From Nitrospirota bacterium (GTDB taxonomy: Bacteria > Nitrospirota > Thermodesulfovibrionia > UBA6902), in the NCBI GenBank assembly GCA_016222905.1, contig JACRPZ010000055.1, forward strand, positions 1 through 62,085: a stretch of DNA of 62,085 bases, in the 5' to 3' direction. Below are positions 25,192-33,939 of this stretch, piece by piece; positions within the stretch are counted from its first letter, which is position 1; the number at the start of each line of letters is the position of its first letter. A program made the position numbers and the translations under genes. The notes under the pieces are model-generated. The model was not told the DNA's origin. It saw only the letters and a program-made list of their open reading frames with translations, and ran no database searches.

Positions 25192-27096
25192 ATGGATAAG
25201 AAAAAGTTTTATATCACAACCCCTATTTATTATGTAAACGATGTCCCCCACATAGGGCATGCCTACACAACAATTGCTGCTGACATCCTTGCAAGATACA
25301 GCAGATTAAAAGGGATGGATGTTTTCTTTCTCACCGGAACTGATGAGCACGGGCAGAAGGTTGAGAAGGCCGCAAAGGACAAAGGACTCACCCCCAAAGA
25401 ACATGCCGACATAATGGTTGAGAACTTCAGCACCCTCTGGAAAAAATTGAATATCTCAAACGACGCCTTTATCCGCACTACAGATCCCGACCATATCATA
25501 ACAGTGAAGGGACTCATGCAGATACTATGGGAGAGCGGTGAGATAGAGAAGAGGCAGTATGCGGGATGGTATTGCACGCCCGATGAACGCTTCTGGACAG
25601 AGAAAGATGTTGTAGAGGGCAACTGCCCTGACTGCGGGCGTCCTGTTGAGCAAATACAGGAAGAGAATTATTTCTTTCTTATGTCAAAATATCAGGAACG
25701 GCTTATTAAATACATTGAAGAAAAACCTTCATACATACTCCCTGAGACACGCAGGAATGAGGTGATAGGCTTTTTAAAGAACAACACCCTTGGAGACCTC
25801 TGCATATCAAGGCCGAAATCAAGACTTGCGTGGGGCATCCCTTTGCCTTTTGACGAAAATTTCGTGACCTATGTTTGGTTTGATGCACTGGTAAATTATT
25901 TTTCCGCAACAAAGTACCTTGCCTCTGGAAAAGTCGACTGGTGGCCTGCTGACCATCATCTTATCGGCAAAGATATTCTGACGACTCACGCGGTCTACTG
26001 GTCTACCATGCTCATGGCGCTTAAATTCCCTTTGCCGAAAAATATCTTTGCGCATGGCTGGTGGATGGTTGACGGAAAGAAGATGTCAAAGTCTGTCGGC
26101 AATGTTGTTGATCCGAATGAAATGATCGGAAAGTACGGTGTGGACGCCTTCAGATATTTTCTCTTCAGGGAAGTGCCTTTCGGCCTTGACGGGAATTTCT
26201 CTGAAGATGCCTTGATAAGCCGGATCAATACAGATCTTGCGAATGACCTCGGAAATTTATTGAGCAGGTTTTCAACAATGGCTGAGAAATATTTTAACGG
26301 CGCAATTGAAAAAGATAGCGATATATCAGAAGATTTTGTTAAAGCGTGTATCAATGCCAATTTAGATGCGCACGATTCACAAGCATGGTCGCAACTTCAC
26401 TTTAATCATATACTCGACAGCATCTGGGGTATTATCAGGGCAGCAAACAACCATATTGCGCAGACAGAGCCGTGGAAGCTTGCAAAAAACGATATGGAGC
26501 AGCTTAAGCGTGTTATGTTTAATCTCTGGAATGCGCTGAGACTGACTGCGATTTCTCTTTATCCATTTATGCCTGAGACAGCGGAAAAGATCTGGCAACA
26601 GCTTGGATTGAGGTCATTAACAGACGAAGCAGGCGATAGAAATATCTCTACATGGGAATGGAAACCTGGATATGAAATAAAGATTTCAAAAGGTGAGCAA
26701 TTATTTCCGAGGATAGAGGCGAAGAAAGAAAACAGAACAGAAAAGGAATCTAAACAGATGATCACGGAAGATAATTTAATTTCCATCGAAGACTTTGCAA
26801 AGGTCCAGCTTAAAATAGGCAAAGTGCTTCAGACCGAGCGTGTTCCCAAATCAAACAAACTCATAAAACTTCAGGTTGATACAGGTGAGATCAGACAAGT
26901 TGTCGCTGGCATTGGACAAGTATACGCACCTGAAGATCTAACCGGCAAGAGCATTGTTGTCGTAACGAATTTAAAACCTGCAAAGCTCATGGGCGTTGAA
27001 TCACAGGGCATGTTGCTTGCAGCTACTGACAGCGACGGAGTGTTATCAATATTGATCCCTGAAAAGAACGTGAAAGAAGGGGCGAAGATTAAATGA
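25192..27096 (+). CDS. metG: Methionyl-tRNA synthetase
   Basis: Class I aminoacyl-tRNA synthetase, 634 residues. The HIGH-type motif is VPHIGHAYTT and the KMSKS loop is GKKMSKSVGNV. A knuckle with C(TPDERFWTEKDV..)C-PDC sits in the connective domain. After the anticodon-binding helical domain, the C-terminus (about 530-634) carries an EMAPII/Trbp-like tRNA-binding fold, starting EDFAKVQLKIGKVLQTERV, that usually dimerises the enzyme. It overlaps the MOSC gene by 4 bases. Confidence 0.95.
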   Translation: MDKKKFYITTPIYYVNDVPHIGHAYTTIAADILARYSRLKGMDVFFLTGTDEHGQKVEKAAKDKGLTPKEHADIMVENFSTLWKKLNISNDAFIRTTDPDHIITVKGLMQILWESGEIEKRQYAGWYCTPDERFWTEKDVVEGNCPDCGRPVEQIQEENYFFLMSKYQERLIKYIEEKPSYILPETRRNEVIGFLKNNTLGDLCISRPKSRLAWGIPLPFDENFVTYVWFDALVNYFSATKYLASGKVDWWPADHHLIGKDILTTHAVYWSTMLMALKFPLPKNIFAHGWWMVDGKKMSKSVGNVVDPNEMIGKYGVDAFRYFLFREVPFGLDGNFSEDALISRINTDLANDLGNLLSRFSTMAEKYFNGAIEKDSDISEDFVKACINANLDAHDSQAWSQLHFNHILDSIWGIIRAANNHIAQTEPWKLAKNDMEQLKRVMFNLWNALRLTAISLYPFMPETAEKIWQQLGLRSLTDEAGDRNISTWEWKPGYEIKISKGEQLFPRIEAKKENRTEKESKQMITEDNLISIEDFAKVQLKIGKVLQTERVPKSNKLIKLQVDTGEIRQVVAGIGQVYAPEDLTGKSIVVVTNLKPAKLMGVESQGMLLAATDSDGVLSILIPEKNVKEGAKIK

Positions 27097-27530
27097 GCGC
27101 CAGGATTGTCTCAATAAACACAAGCGACAAAAAGGGCGTTAGAAAAAAGCCTGTAGACCAGGTTGTGATTAAAAAGAATTACGGGATAGAAGCTGATGCG
27201 CATGCGTCAGAGAAATGGCACAGGCAGGTGAGCCTGCTTGCGCTGGAGAGCATTAAAAAAATGCAGGAGATGGGTCTTAAGGTAGGCCCCGGTGATTTTG
27301 CGGAGAATATAACAACCGAAGGCATTGACCTGCCGGTTCTGCCGATCGGCACAAAAATGACTATCGGCAATGAAGCGGAAGTTGAGGTGAGCCAGATAGG
27401 CAAGGTATGCCATACCCGATGCGCTATCTATCATCAGGCGGGCGACTGCGTGATGCCGAAAGAAGGCATCTTTGTAAAAGTACTGAAAGGCGGAGTGATT
27501 AAAAAAGGAGACGAAATAAAGTTAAGTTAA
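27093..27530 (+). CDS. MOSC-domain protein
   Basis: A 145-residue single MOSC domain with KNYGIEADAHA, LALESIKKMQE and the conserved cysteine near RCAIYHQAGDCVMPKEGI. MOSC domains bind the molybdenum cofactor or carry sulfur in its chemistry. Its start overlaps the metG stop (ATGA), and MogA/MoaB is encoded 3 bases downstream, an arrangement that points to molybdopterin handling. Confidence 0.88.
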   Translation: MSARIVSINTSDKKGVRKKPVDQVVIKKNYGIEADAHASEKWHRQVSLLALESIKKMQEMGLKVGPGDFAENITTEGIDLPVLPIGTKMTIGNEAEVEVSQIGKVCHTRCAIYHQAGDCVMPKEGIFVKVLKGGVIKKGDEIKLS

Positions 27531-27533
27531 GTC

Positions 27534-28022
27534 ATGATAACCGTTGCCATACTCACATTAAGCGACAAAGGCTCAAAGGGCGAGCGTGAAGATACGAGCG
27601 GACCAATTATTGAAAGGATGCTGAAAAAGATTGATACTAAAATAATCAGTTCTGATATCCTTCCTGATGAAAAGGCATTAATAAAGAAGAAGCTTATCTC
27701 GTTATGCGGCAATGTTGATCTCATCCTGACCACAGGCGGCACCGGCCTTTCTCCGAGAGACGTGACGCCGGAAGCAACAAAGGAAATTATAAAGCAGGAA
27801 ATACCCGGCATTGCCGAGGCGATGCGAATGGAAGGGCTAAAGAAGACTTCCCGCGCAATGCTTTCAAGGGCTGTAGCCGGGGTACGAGGGAAAACGCTGA
27901 TTGTTAATCTTCCGGGAAGTCCAACGGCTGTAAAAGAAAATCTTTCGGTGATCCTTGATTGTCTGCCACATGCGATTGAGAAGATACAGGGATGTCAGAA
28001 AGAGTGTGCACGGAAGAAATGA
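27534..28022 (+). CDS. mog: Molybdopterin adenylyltransferase MogA/MoaB-like
   Basis: A 162-residue protein of the MoaB/Mog fold. Motifs: LTLSDKGSKGEREDTSG, the molybdopterin-binding LTTGGTGLSPRDVTPEAT and NLPGSPTAVKENL. It is expected to adenylylate molybdopterin before metal insertion. The MOSC gene directly upstream supports this. Other moa or moe genes are absent from the window. Confidence 0.9.
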   Translation: MITVAILTLSDKGSKGEREDTSGPIIERMLKKIDTKIISSDILPDEKALIKKKLISLCGNVDLILTTGGTGLSPRDVTPEATKEIIKQEIPGIAEAMRMEGLKKTSRAMLSRAVAGVRGKTLIVNLPGSPTAVKENLSVILDCLPHAIEKIQGCQKECARKK

Positions 28023-28050
28023 ATGTGAAATCGAAAATATATTTATAAAA

Positions 28051-28120
28051 CCTCCCCTCATCCCTCTTTGCTAAAGAGGGGAATCATCCCACTTTGAAAA
28101 AGTGGGACGAAGGGGATTTT
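28051..28120 (+). repeat. Dispersed hairpin repeat, CCCCTC family (copy 2)
   Basis: CCTCCCCTCATCCCTCTTTG...CAAAGAGGGG-type arm (CTCTTTGCTAAAGAG), then CCCACTTTGAAAAAGTGGG, ending AAGGGGATTTT. It aligns over most of its length with the repeats at 1438-1504 and 49711-49787. It separates the mog gene from ccdA. Confidence 0.75.
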
Positions 28121-28148
28121 AAATGCGAAATTACATAACATATATATC

Positions 28149-28898
28149 ATGTCAAACGTAGGCTACATAGGCGCTTTTTTGGGAGGGGTTCTTTCATTTC
28201 TTTCCCCGTGCGTGCTTCCGCTTATACCATCGTACGTATCCTTTATCACGGGAATATCCTTTGAGGATTTTAAGACCGGCGACAAAAAATCAATAAGGAG
28301 ACTTACGCTTATTAACTCCTCTTCCTTCATTGCAGGGTTTTCAACCGTCTTTATTCTGCTTGGCGTATTCTCGTCCTACATGAATTATCTCTTAACAAGA
28401 TCTTTCTCATTGTTTGGCGCGGAGATCACAGTTTACCAGATAGGCGGCGCTATCATTATATTTTTCGGGCTGTATGTAATGGGTGTCTTAAAATTGAATT
28501 TCCTGTCAAGGGACAAGAGAGTTCATCTTAAATCAAAACCAAAGGGGCATATGGGCGCCTTTGTCGTAGGTCTCACTTTTGGCGCAGGCTGGACACCGTG
28601 CATAGGGCCCATACTTGGCACAATCCTCCTGATTGCAGGGACATCAGGGTCTGCCATGTATGGATTTAAACTCTTGACTGTATATTCATTAGGACTTGCC
28701 ATACCTTTTCTTGCAACATCCCTTGCAATCAATACCTTTCTAAGCCATTTTAAAGCCATTCATAAGTATATGAGGATAATAACTTTTCTCAGCGGGTTGC
28801 TTTTAATTGGTTTCGGGGTCATTCTCTTAACCGAGAAGATGCATTTACTACTAAACATGGCTCCTGATTTAGGAGTTGATGAACTGCTCTCCCGTTAA
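28149..28898 (+). CDS. ccdA: Cytochrome c biogenesis protein CcdA
   Basis: A 249-residue inner-membrane thiol-disulfide carrier with six hydrophobic helices. The two conserved redox cysteines appear in LSFLSPCVLPLIPSYVSFI and GAGWTPCIGPILGTIL. CcdA passes electrons from cytoplasmic thioredoxin to periplasmic reductants that keep apocytochrome haem-binding cysteines reduced. It fits the ResB/CcsA system encoded at 36983-38576. Confidence 0.94.
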   Translation: MSNVGYIGAFLGGVLSFLSPCVLPLIPSYVSFITGISFEDFKTGDKKSIRRLTLINSSSFIAGFSTVFILLGVFSSYMNYLLTRSFSLFGAEITVYQIGGAIIIFFGLYVMGVLKLNFLSRDKRVHLKSKPKGHMGAFVVGLTFGAGWTPCIGPILGTILLIAGTSGSAMYGFKLLTVYSLGLAIPFLATSLAINTFLSHFKAIHKYMRIITFLSGLLLIGFGVILLTEKMHLLLNMAPDLGVDELLSR

Positions 28899-28923
28899 CT
28901 TTTCAAATTTCGGAGGTGAAATT

Positions 28924-29118
28924 ATGGATTCAAAAAAATATTCATTAATAACAAGCCTGTTATTTGCGGTAATAGCCACTCTTCATCTGTTAAGGCTTCT
29001 TTTAAGCTGGGAAGCGGTTATCGGCGGCTGGAGAGTTCCTGAATGGTTTAGTGTTGCGGCTTTTGCGGTTGCCGGATTCCTCTCCTATAATGGTTTTAGA
29101 CTCGGCATAAGAAAATGA
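28924..29118 (+). CDS. Small two-helix membrane protein, unknown
   Basis: A 64-residue protein starting MDSKKYSLITSLLFAVIAT. Helices at about 7-27 and 38-56 are separated by a Trp-rich loop ending WRVPEWF. The ATG at 28924 is preceded by CGGAGGTG at ideal spacing; an upstream frame to 28876 overlaps ccdA and has no such signal. It is 25 bases after ccdA and probably co-transcribed. I recognise no named family. Confidence 0.65.
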   Translation: MDSKKYSLITSLLFAVIATLHLLRLLLSWEAVIGGWRVPEWFSVAAFAVAGFLSYNGFRLGIRK

Positions 29119-29120
29119 AC

Positions 29121-29145
29121 TACCCCGCTGCAAGCGGACGGGGTA
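29121..29145. terminator. Hairpin between convergent genes, possible terminator
   Basis: TACCCCG (29121-29127) pairs with CGGGGTA (29139-29145), leaving an 11-base loop that can pair further (CCGC/GCGG). It lies between the stops of two converging genes. There is no T-run, so it may instead be a dispersed palindrome. Confidence 0.4.
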
Positions 29146-29206
29146 TCAAACATTCACAAAGTCAATTTTTGACGTGGCAAGCCGCGTGGAATTTGACCCG
29201 AAGAGA

Positions 29207-30397
29207 TTAAAAGTAGATATTCAGAGCAGAGTAATACACGTCGTGATATAACCCAAATTCACTCTCAGGGCTTGAAACATCTCCAATGCCGATAAAGGCG
29301 CCGAGGTTTGCGTAAATATCCTGCATCACGCTGTATTCAAAAAACGGCGATAAAAGAAGCGAGCCGTCGCTGAGGTTTATAAGCGCATTACCGCTGAAGC
29401 GCAAAAGAGGCATAATCTCGTATGTGAAGCCGGGCGCAAGGTAATGCCTTCCGAGGAGGTAAACAGCGCCTTTTTTATAAGCTGTCTCATTGGAAGAAAG
29501 CCCGTAACTCTCCTTCCCCTCCCCGGCTCCGTTGTAATGGTACTCAATATATGCGTAGCTCTTTTCAGTGAAGCTGTAATCAGAGCCTATAGATAACCTG
29601 AAATAATTTTCATTTGGCCTGTAATCGTCTGCTGCATTTGCAAAGACCTGCGCCGCCTCAAGCCATGCGCCAGCGTCCCCTATTGACCGCGCAATGTCAA
29701 TGCCTGCGAGGAAGTTATCCCTTAATAGCATAGCCATGAATGTGATGTCTGTTTTAAGTTTATATGTCTTCAGCCGGAAAAACGCGGCGCTCTCTTTCGG
29801 TTTAAAATCATCTCCAAAGACTAACCCCATATCAAGCTCGCCCATATCGGAAAGAGGCCTTTTTATCCTTAATGCATCAACACCCATAAGCTCTTCTTTT
29901 GCGATTGTATTGTAGGTAAACGGGGCGATGATGTCCGTAGGATTTATGACATGCGCTGAGCCGAATGCAACAGGCTGACGGCCTATATATAAATCATAAG
30001 CAGGGGTTTTCAGTGTGAGAAAGAGCCGGTCAAGGTTCTGCGCAAGCAGAAAGCTGCTGCCAGAGTTTTCATCTTCAGGATAGATCATCTCATCCAGATC
30101 AAATGCCCTGTAGGGAAGAGATACTGTTTCAGCAATTGCTTCTTTAAGAGCTGCTCTGCTCTCTCTAAGCCGAGGCAGAAGTTCATAAGCGAACTCTATA
30201 GAGGAGGATTCTGATGCAGCAATATCAAGCCTCAGCCTAAGACGTGATAGAGCTTCGGCAGAGGCGTCATCCTGAGTGTCGGTAAGGATAAGGAAGTTTT
30301 TTATGTAACCGCCTGCCTTTATCCTGCTCTCCTCTGCTTGAAGAGGATTTACAATAAAGAGGAGTAAAACAATGAATGCGCTTTGCGATAATTTCAT
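29207..30397 (-). CDS. Probable outer-membrane beta-barrel protein
   Basis: A 396-residue protein with a clear signal peptide ending near LQA at residue 22. The remainder has no long hydrophobic helices but many short alternating amphipathic strands (for example SSIEFAYELL and YAYIEYHYNGAG), and it ends in phenylalanine, as outer-membrane barrels do. The family is similar to alginate-export/porin-like proteins of uncertain substrate. It ends opposite a hairpin at 29121-29145 and starts 14 bases after the thiD stop, so it may be read from the thiD promoter. Confidence 0.65.
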   Translation of the reverse strand: MKLSQSAFIVLLLFIVNPLQAEESRIKAGGYIKNFLILTDTQDDASAEALSRLRLRLDIAASESSSIEFAYELLPRLRESRAALKEAIAETVSLPYRAFDLDEMIYPEDENSGSSFLLAQNLDRLFLTLKTPAYDLYIGRQPVAFGSAHVINPTDIIAPFTYNTIAKEELMGVDALRIKRPLSDMGELDMGLVFGDDFKPKESAAFFRLKTYKLKTDITFMAMLLRDNFLAGIDIARSIGDAGAWLEAAQVFANAADDYRPNENYFRLSIGSDYSFTEKSYAYIEYHYNGAGEGKESYGLSSNETAYKKGAVYLLGRHYLAPGFTYEIMPLLRFSGNALINLSDGSLLLSPFFEYSVMQDIYANLGAFIGIGDVSSPESEFGLYHDVYYSALNIYF

Positions 30398-30411
30398 TGG
30401 CTTGATGCAAT

Positions 30412-31191
30412 CTAAATATTCAGTATCTTCATCCCCTTACCCAGCGGAATTGCATTCTTCATGGCGTTAAAGACAAACTCCTTTGCCTTGACAGCAGACT
30501 CTTTAACATCATAGCCAAGCGCAATGCCTGCGGCAATAGCGGATGAGAAGGCGCACCCTGTTCCGTGAAACTCACCTTCAAGCCTTTCATTCTCCAGAAA
30601 CAGGAACTCTTCACCGTCAAAGAGCATATCCATTGCCTTGTCCTTAAGATGTCCGCCGGTAATGATCACTTCTTCCGGGCCTAAAGCCCTGAGTTTCCGC
30701 GCCACATCTTTCATGTCATTCTCGTTACTAACTTCTATCCCTGAAAGAAGATATGCCTCATGAATATTCGGTGTAATAACCCTTGCCAGCGGGAACAAGT
30801 TGCGCTTTATTGCATTCAGGGTCCCGGCCTTTGCAAGCGACACGCCGGTTGATGAAACTGTCACAGGGTCAACAACGATATTCTTTAAAGAGCGCTCTTT
30901 TATTCTTCGGCTCAATCCTTCAACAATCTCAGATGTATAAAGCATCCCTGTCTTAACAGCATCAGGCGTTACATCTTTCAGGAGCATATCAAGCTCATCT
31001 GAGAAAAATTCCGGTGAGACTTCATGAATACTGCTTACGCCTCGTGTATTCTGCGCTGTAAGCACGGCAGGGATACTCAGACCGTAAACTCCCATAGCCT
31101 TGAATGTCTTCAGGTCTGCCTGAAACCCCGCGCCCCCCGTAGGATCAGAGCCGGCAATGGTCAGCGCAATTTTCAAAAGAGAAGGTCTCAT
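30412..31191 (-). CDS. thiD: Hydroxymethylpyrimidine/phosphomethylpyrimidine kinase
   Basis: Phosphorylates HMP and HMP-P for thiamine synthesis; ribokinase-like fold. The 259-residue protein shows ALTIAGSDPTGGAGFQADLK, the dimer segment VDPVTVSSTG and the anion-hole GTGCAFSSAIAAG with the catalytic aspartate position replaced in context (GTGCAFS, usual GTGCTLS). It is divergent from the Nudix gene, with 37 bases between starts. No thiamine riboswitch is visible upstream, and no other thi gene is in the window. Confidence 0.9.
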   Translation of the reverse strand: MRPSLLKIALTIAGSDPTGGAGFQADLKTFKAMGVYGLSIPAVLTAQNTRGVSSIHEVSPEFFSDELDMLLKDVTPDAVKTGMLYTSEIVEGLSRRIKERSLKNIVVDPVTVSSTGVSLAKAGTLNAIKRNLFPLARVITPNIHEAYLLSGIEVSNENDMKDVARKLRALGPEEVIITGGHLKDKAMDMLFDGEEFLFLENERLEGEFHGTGCAFSSAIAAGIALGYDVKESAVKAKEFVFNAMKNAIPLGKGMKILNI

Positions 31192-31219
31192 GGAAAGACT
31201 ATATCAAGTTGTATATAAT
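31191..31219 (+). promoter_or_regulatory. Probable promoter for the Nudix gene (near-leaderless)
   Basis: TGGAAA at 31191-31196 (4 of 6 consensus), a 17-base spacer, and a perfect TATAAT at 31214-31219. The ATG at 31229 follows after 9 bases, without a ribosome binding site. Confidence 0.45.
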
Positions 31220-31228
31220 ATTTTCAAC

Positions 31229-31744
31229 ATGAATATTCACGAAGAACTTCTTGAAGTCGTAAATGAAGACGGGGAAACAATCCAGATTCTCCCGCGCTCT
31301 GTAATTCACGGCAATCCATCACTGGCGCACAAAGTGGCGCATATCCTCGTCTTCAGCAAAGATGGAGCACTGCTGCTTCAGAAGCGATCAATGAACAAAG
31401 ATGTGGCTCCTGGTAAATGGGATACATCTGTCGGCGGACATATAAATGCGGGAGAACTACTCGAAGAAGCGGTAAGGCGCGAAATGGAAGAAGAACTGGG
31501 CATAACTTCATGCGGACTGAAATTTCTCTACAGCTATATTCACTCGAACCCTTATGAAACAGAGCTTGTTTATACATACTCATGCATTCATGCAGGGGCA
31601 ATAAAATTCAATCAAGACGAAATGGACGAGGTCCGCTTCTGGGGCATTGATGAGATTAAGGAGAATATAGGCAAAGGGGTCTTCAGCGATAATTTTGAAG
31701 ACGAATTTAAGATGTATTTCTCAAAAGCGAGTCAGGACGCATAG
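31229..31744 (+). CDS. Nudix hydrolase, IPP-isomerase/YfcD-like
   Basis: A 171-residue protein with a perfect Nudix box, GHINAGELLEEAVRREMEEELGI (G-x5-E-x7-REUxEExGU), split here as GHINAGE then REMEEELGI. Flanking segments, LLLQKRSMNKDVAPGKWDTS and DEVRFWGIDEI, are those of the MutT-like group related to isopentenyl-diphosphate isomerase type 1. It hydrolyses a nucleoside-diphosphate-linked substrate of unknown identity. A longer frame to 31157 overlaps the thiD start; the ATG at 31229 matches the family. Confidence 0.85.
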   Translation: MNIHEELLEVVNEDGETIQILPRSVIHGNPSLAHKVAHILVFSKDGALLLQKRSMNKDVAPGKWDTSVGGHINAGELLEEAVRREMEEELGITSCGLKFLYSYIHSNPYETELVYTYSCIHAGAIKFNQDEMDEVRFWGIDEIKENIGKGVFSDNFEDEFKMYFSKASQDA

Positions 31745-31790
31745 GAATAACTTTAATTCGTGAGCTTGATAAACAGCAGGCCTGCTAATC

Positions 31791-33851
31791 CTAAAACCTT
31801 TCTGAAATCCTCTCAACGGCTTCAAGGGCTTTCTTGCTTATATGGCTGTCTTTATTTTTGGCAAGTTTTTTGAGAAGATTAATTGACTTATCATCTCCGA
31901 TAAAACCTAAGGTTTCGCAAGCCTTTGTCTTGAGCCGGCTGCTCAGGACATGACCAGAACTAAACTTGCCTAAAAGACTTTCGCCTTTTGCAAGAGTTTC
32001 CTGAATAACCTCTCTTAACTGTTGCGTCTCGCTCAGTTCCGGATCATAGGACTGTAAAGATGTCAGCGCATGCTCAACTATAGAATCGTCTTCCTTGCGC
32101 TCTCCGGTTATTATATCGCTAAAATATCCGGTTGTTTCAGGATTGAGACTCTTTATCTTTCCAAGCCCGAAGACAGCTCTTCTTCTAACCGCAACGTCAT
32201 CATCGTTTAAAGCCTTCAGCAGAAGGGCTTCAATATCCTTGCCAGATATATTGCTTATGCCGCCCACTGCTTCAGCCCTCACACTTGACTCATCATGATT
32301 TATGTATTTTTCAAATACATCTTTAAGCTCAGGCGATGCGTGTCCGGCTTCTCCTAAAATCATGAGCGCATTCCTTATAAAGTACCCGTCCTCTCTGCCT
32401 TCAAGTCTGTTTAGAATTATGGGAATCACGGATCTTCCGCGTTGAATCAGTATTTCACATGAGATCTTGCGCACAAGCCTGTTATTATGCGTTATGAGAT
32501 TCACAAAGGCGAAGTTGGAGAGTCTGCCCATTAGTCCCATCATACGTAAAATTCTTATTAGCTCCTCTTTTGCAGCCTCTTCAAGCTTCTTCTCCATATT
32601 CAGCATTATCTCTTCGGCAAGTGCGCTCCCTGTCTTCGAAAAATCAAAACCTTTAAGCGCTGCTTTCCCCAGTATCTCTTCAGTTTCCATAAGCGAACCC
32701 CTTTTAAGAAGTTCCGGTACAAGGTTAAGCAGGATCACAGCCTTCACATCAATATCCTCGCGGCTCTCAGCCTCTTCAAGCGCCGCAATAAATTTCCGGG
32801 GATCTTTTATAAATATATCAGTCTCTGTCCTGCGTTTTATCTTTGCGCGCACATTTTCAGGGAGATTATCTATCGTAAGTATCCCGCTCTCAAAGCAGTC
32901 CAGCAGAAACGGCTCATCAGTAAAGCCGTAGCCTATTATTTTAAGCCCTATCTTTCTGGTTATCTGCTCAAGAAAGGTGAGCCTCGGCAGAATATTCTCA
33001 TCCTTAAGCGTCTCATAAGACTGCTTTACCATTAGATAGAATTTCAGAAGCTCCGGCGCTGCCTGCAACACATGTTCTTTATGCATAAAGTCTGTTACCC
33101 TGTCCTCAAACTCTTCCTTGCTTATTCCCGCAATGTCATTAGAGATGATGTCAAGATTAATGAGTATATCCTTTATGATTGAAGGGGCCTTTATCGGTCT
33201 TATAATATCGTCAAAGACCATATTCTTTATCTCCGCTTTCTTCTCCTCACTTAAGTTCTTGTAAAGCGGGATCAGGCTAAGGTCTTTCTTTAAACGCGTC
33301 AAAGATACCTCGACCCTCCACGGCAGTTTCCTATCCTTACCCACAATATCTATATTGAAGATGGTGGAGACATTCAGGACGCCTTTACTTATAAGCTCCA
33401 TAGTAAGCTCTTCCTTTGAATCATGAGCCTTTTCTTCGGGACCCGGGGATTCGCTCATTATGTCAATAAAGGTCTCAAACCCCTCTTCGGTTATGCCAGC
33501 CTTGATAGAGAAACTGGAGAGGTTCTTCCTGTCAAAGTAATCGAGGAATTTCGGCACAAACATTTCAGCCCTGCCCTGTAACATAAAACCGGAAAGGCTT
33601 ATGGGCTCGTCATTAATTCCGTCAATAATTACGTCCCTGCTCTCTTTTGCCAGTTTTGTAATAAAGGTAATCTCCTTATGGCCTTTTATTGCGGCAAGCA
33701 GGCTATTGTAGAGCCCTTTTCTGGCTCTTGAGGTTTCAGGATGTCCCGGAGTGTAGTAGCCTGTCTTGAGGAGCGCCTGAATAAACGATAGGATAAAGAC
33801 GGAGATTTCTGAAGATTCGCCAAAGACCTGACTTTTTGGTTCATAGGTCAT
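31791..33851 (-). CDS. HEAT-repeat domain protein
   Basis: A 686-residue cytoplasmic protein. The C-terminal 200 residues are HEAT repeats, with units such as SSVRAEAVGGISNISG, DDDVAVRRRAVFGLGKI and DSHISKKALEAVERI. The N-terminus has a separate helical region containing FIQALLKTGYYTPGHPETSRA. No catalytic motif or membrane segment is seen. HEAT proteins act as binding scaffolds. It is divergent from a PilZ-domain gene (88 bases apart), which suggests, but does not prove, a c-di-GMP link. Confidence 0.8.
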   Translation of the reverse strand: MTYEPKSQVFGESSEISVFILSFIQALLKTGYYTPGHPETSRARKGLYNSLLAAIKGHKEITFITKLAKESRDVIIDGINDEPISLSGFMLQGRAEMFVPKFLDYFDRKNLSSFSIKAGITEEGFETFIDIMSESPGPEEKAHDSKEELTMELISKGVLNVSTIFNIDIVGKDRKLPWRVEVSLTRLKKDLSLIPLYKNLSEEKKAEIKNMVFDDIIRPIKAPSIIKDILINLDIISNDIAGISKEEFEDRVTDFMHKEHVLQAAPELLKFYLMVKQSYETLKDENILPRLTFLEQITRKIGLKIIGYGFTDEPFLLDCFESGILTIDNLPENVRAKIKRRTETDIFIKDPRKFIAALEEAESREDIDVKAVILLNLVPELLKRGSLMETEEILGKAALKGFDFSKTGSALAEEIMLNMEKKLEEAAKEELIRILRMMGLMGRLSNFAFVNLITHNNRLVRKISCEILIQRGRSVIPIILNRLEGREDGYFIRNALMILGEAGHASPELKDVFEKYINHDESSVRAEAVGGISNISGKDIEALLLKALNDDDVAVRRRAVFGLGKIKSLNPETTGYFSDIITGERKEDDSIVEHALTSLQSYDPELSETQQLREVIQETLAKGESLLGKFSSGHVLSSRLKTKACETLGFIGDDKSINLLKKLAKNKDSHISKKALEAVERISERF

Positions 33852-33939
33852 TTATTAGTTTATCATAAAGCCATTGATTGAAGGCGCCGGTGATTTAAGG
33901 CTTGATAGAGTATCATAAAGTTACTATAATAGTGAGGAT

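Noticed and set aside
30412-31228. TPP riboswitch upstream of thiD
   Set aside because: Only 37 bases separate thiD from the divergent Nudix start, too short for the element, and its core sequences are absent.
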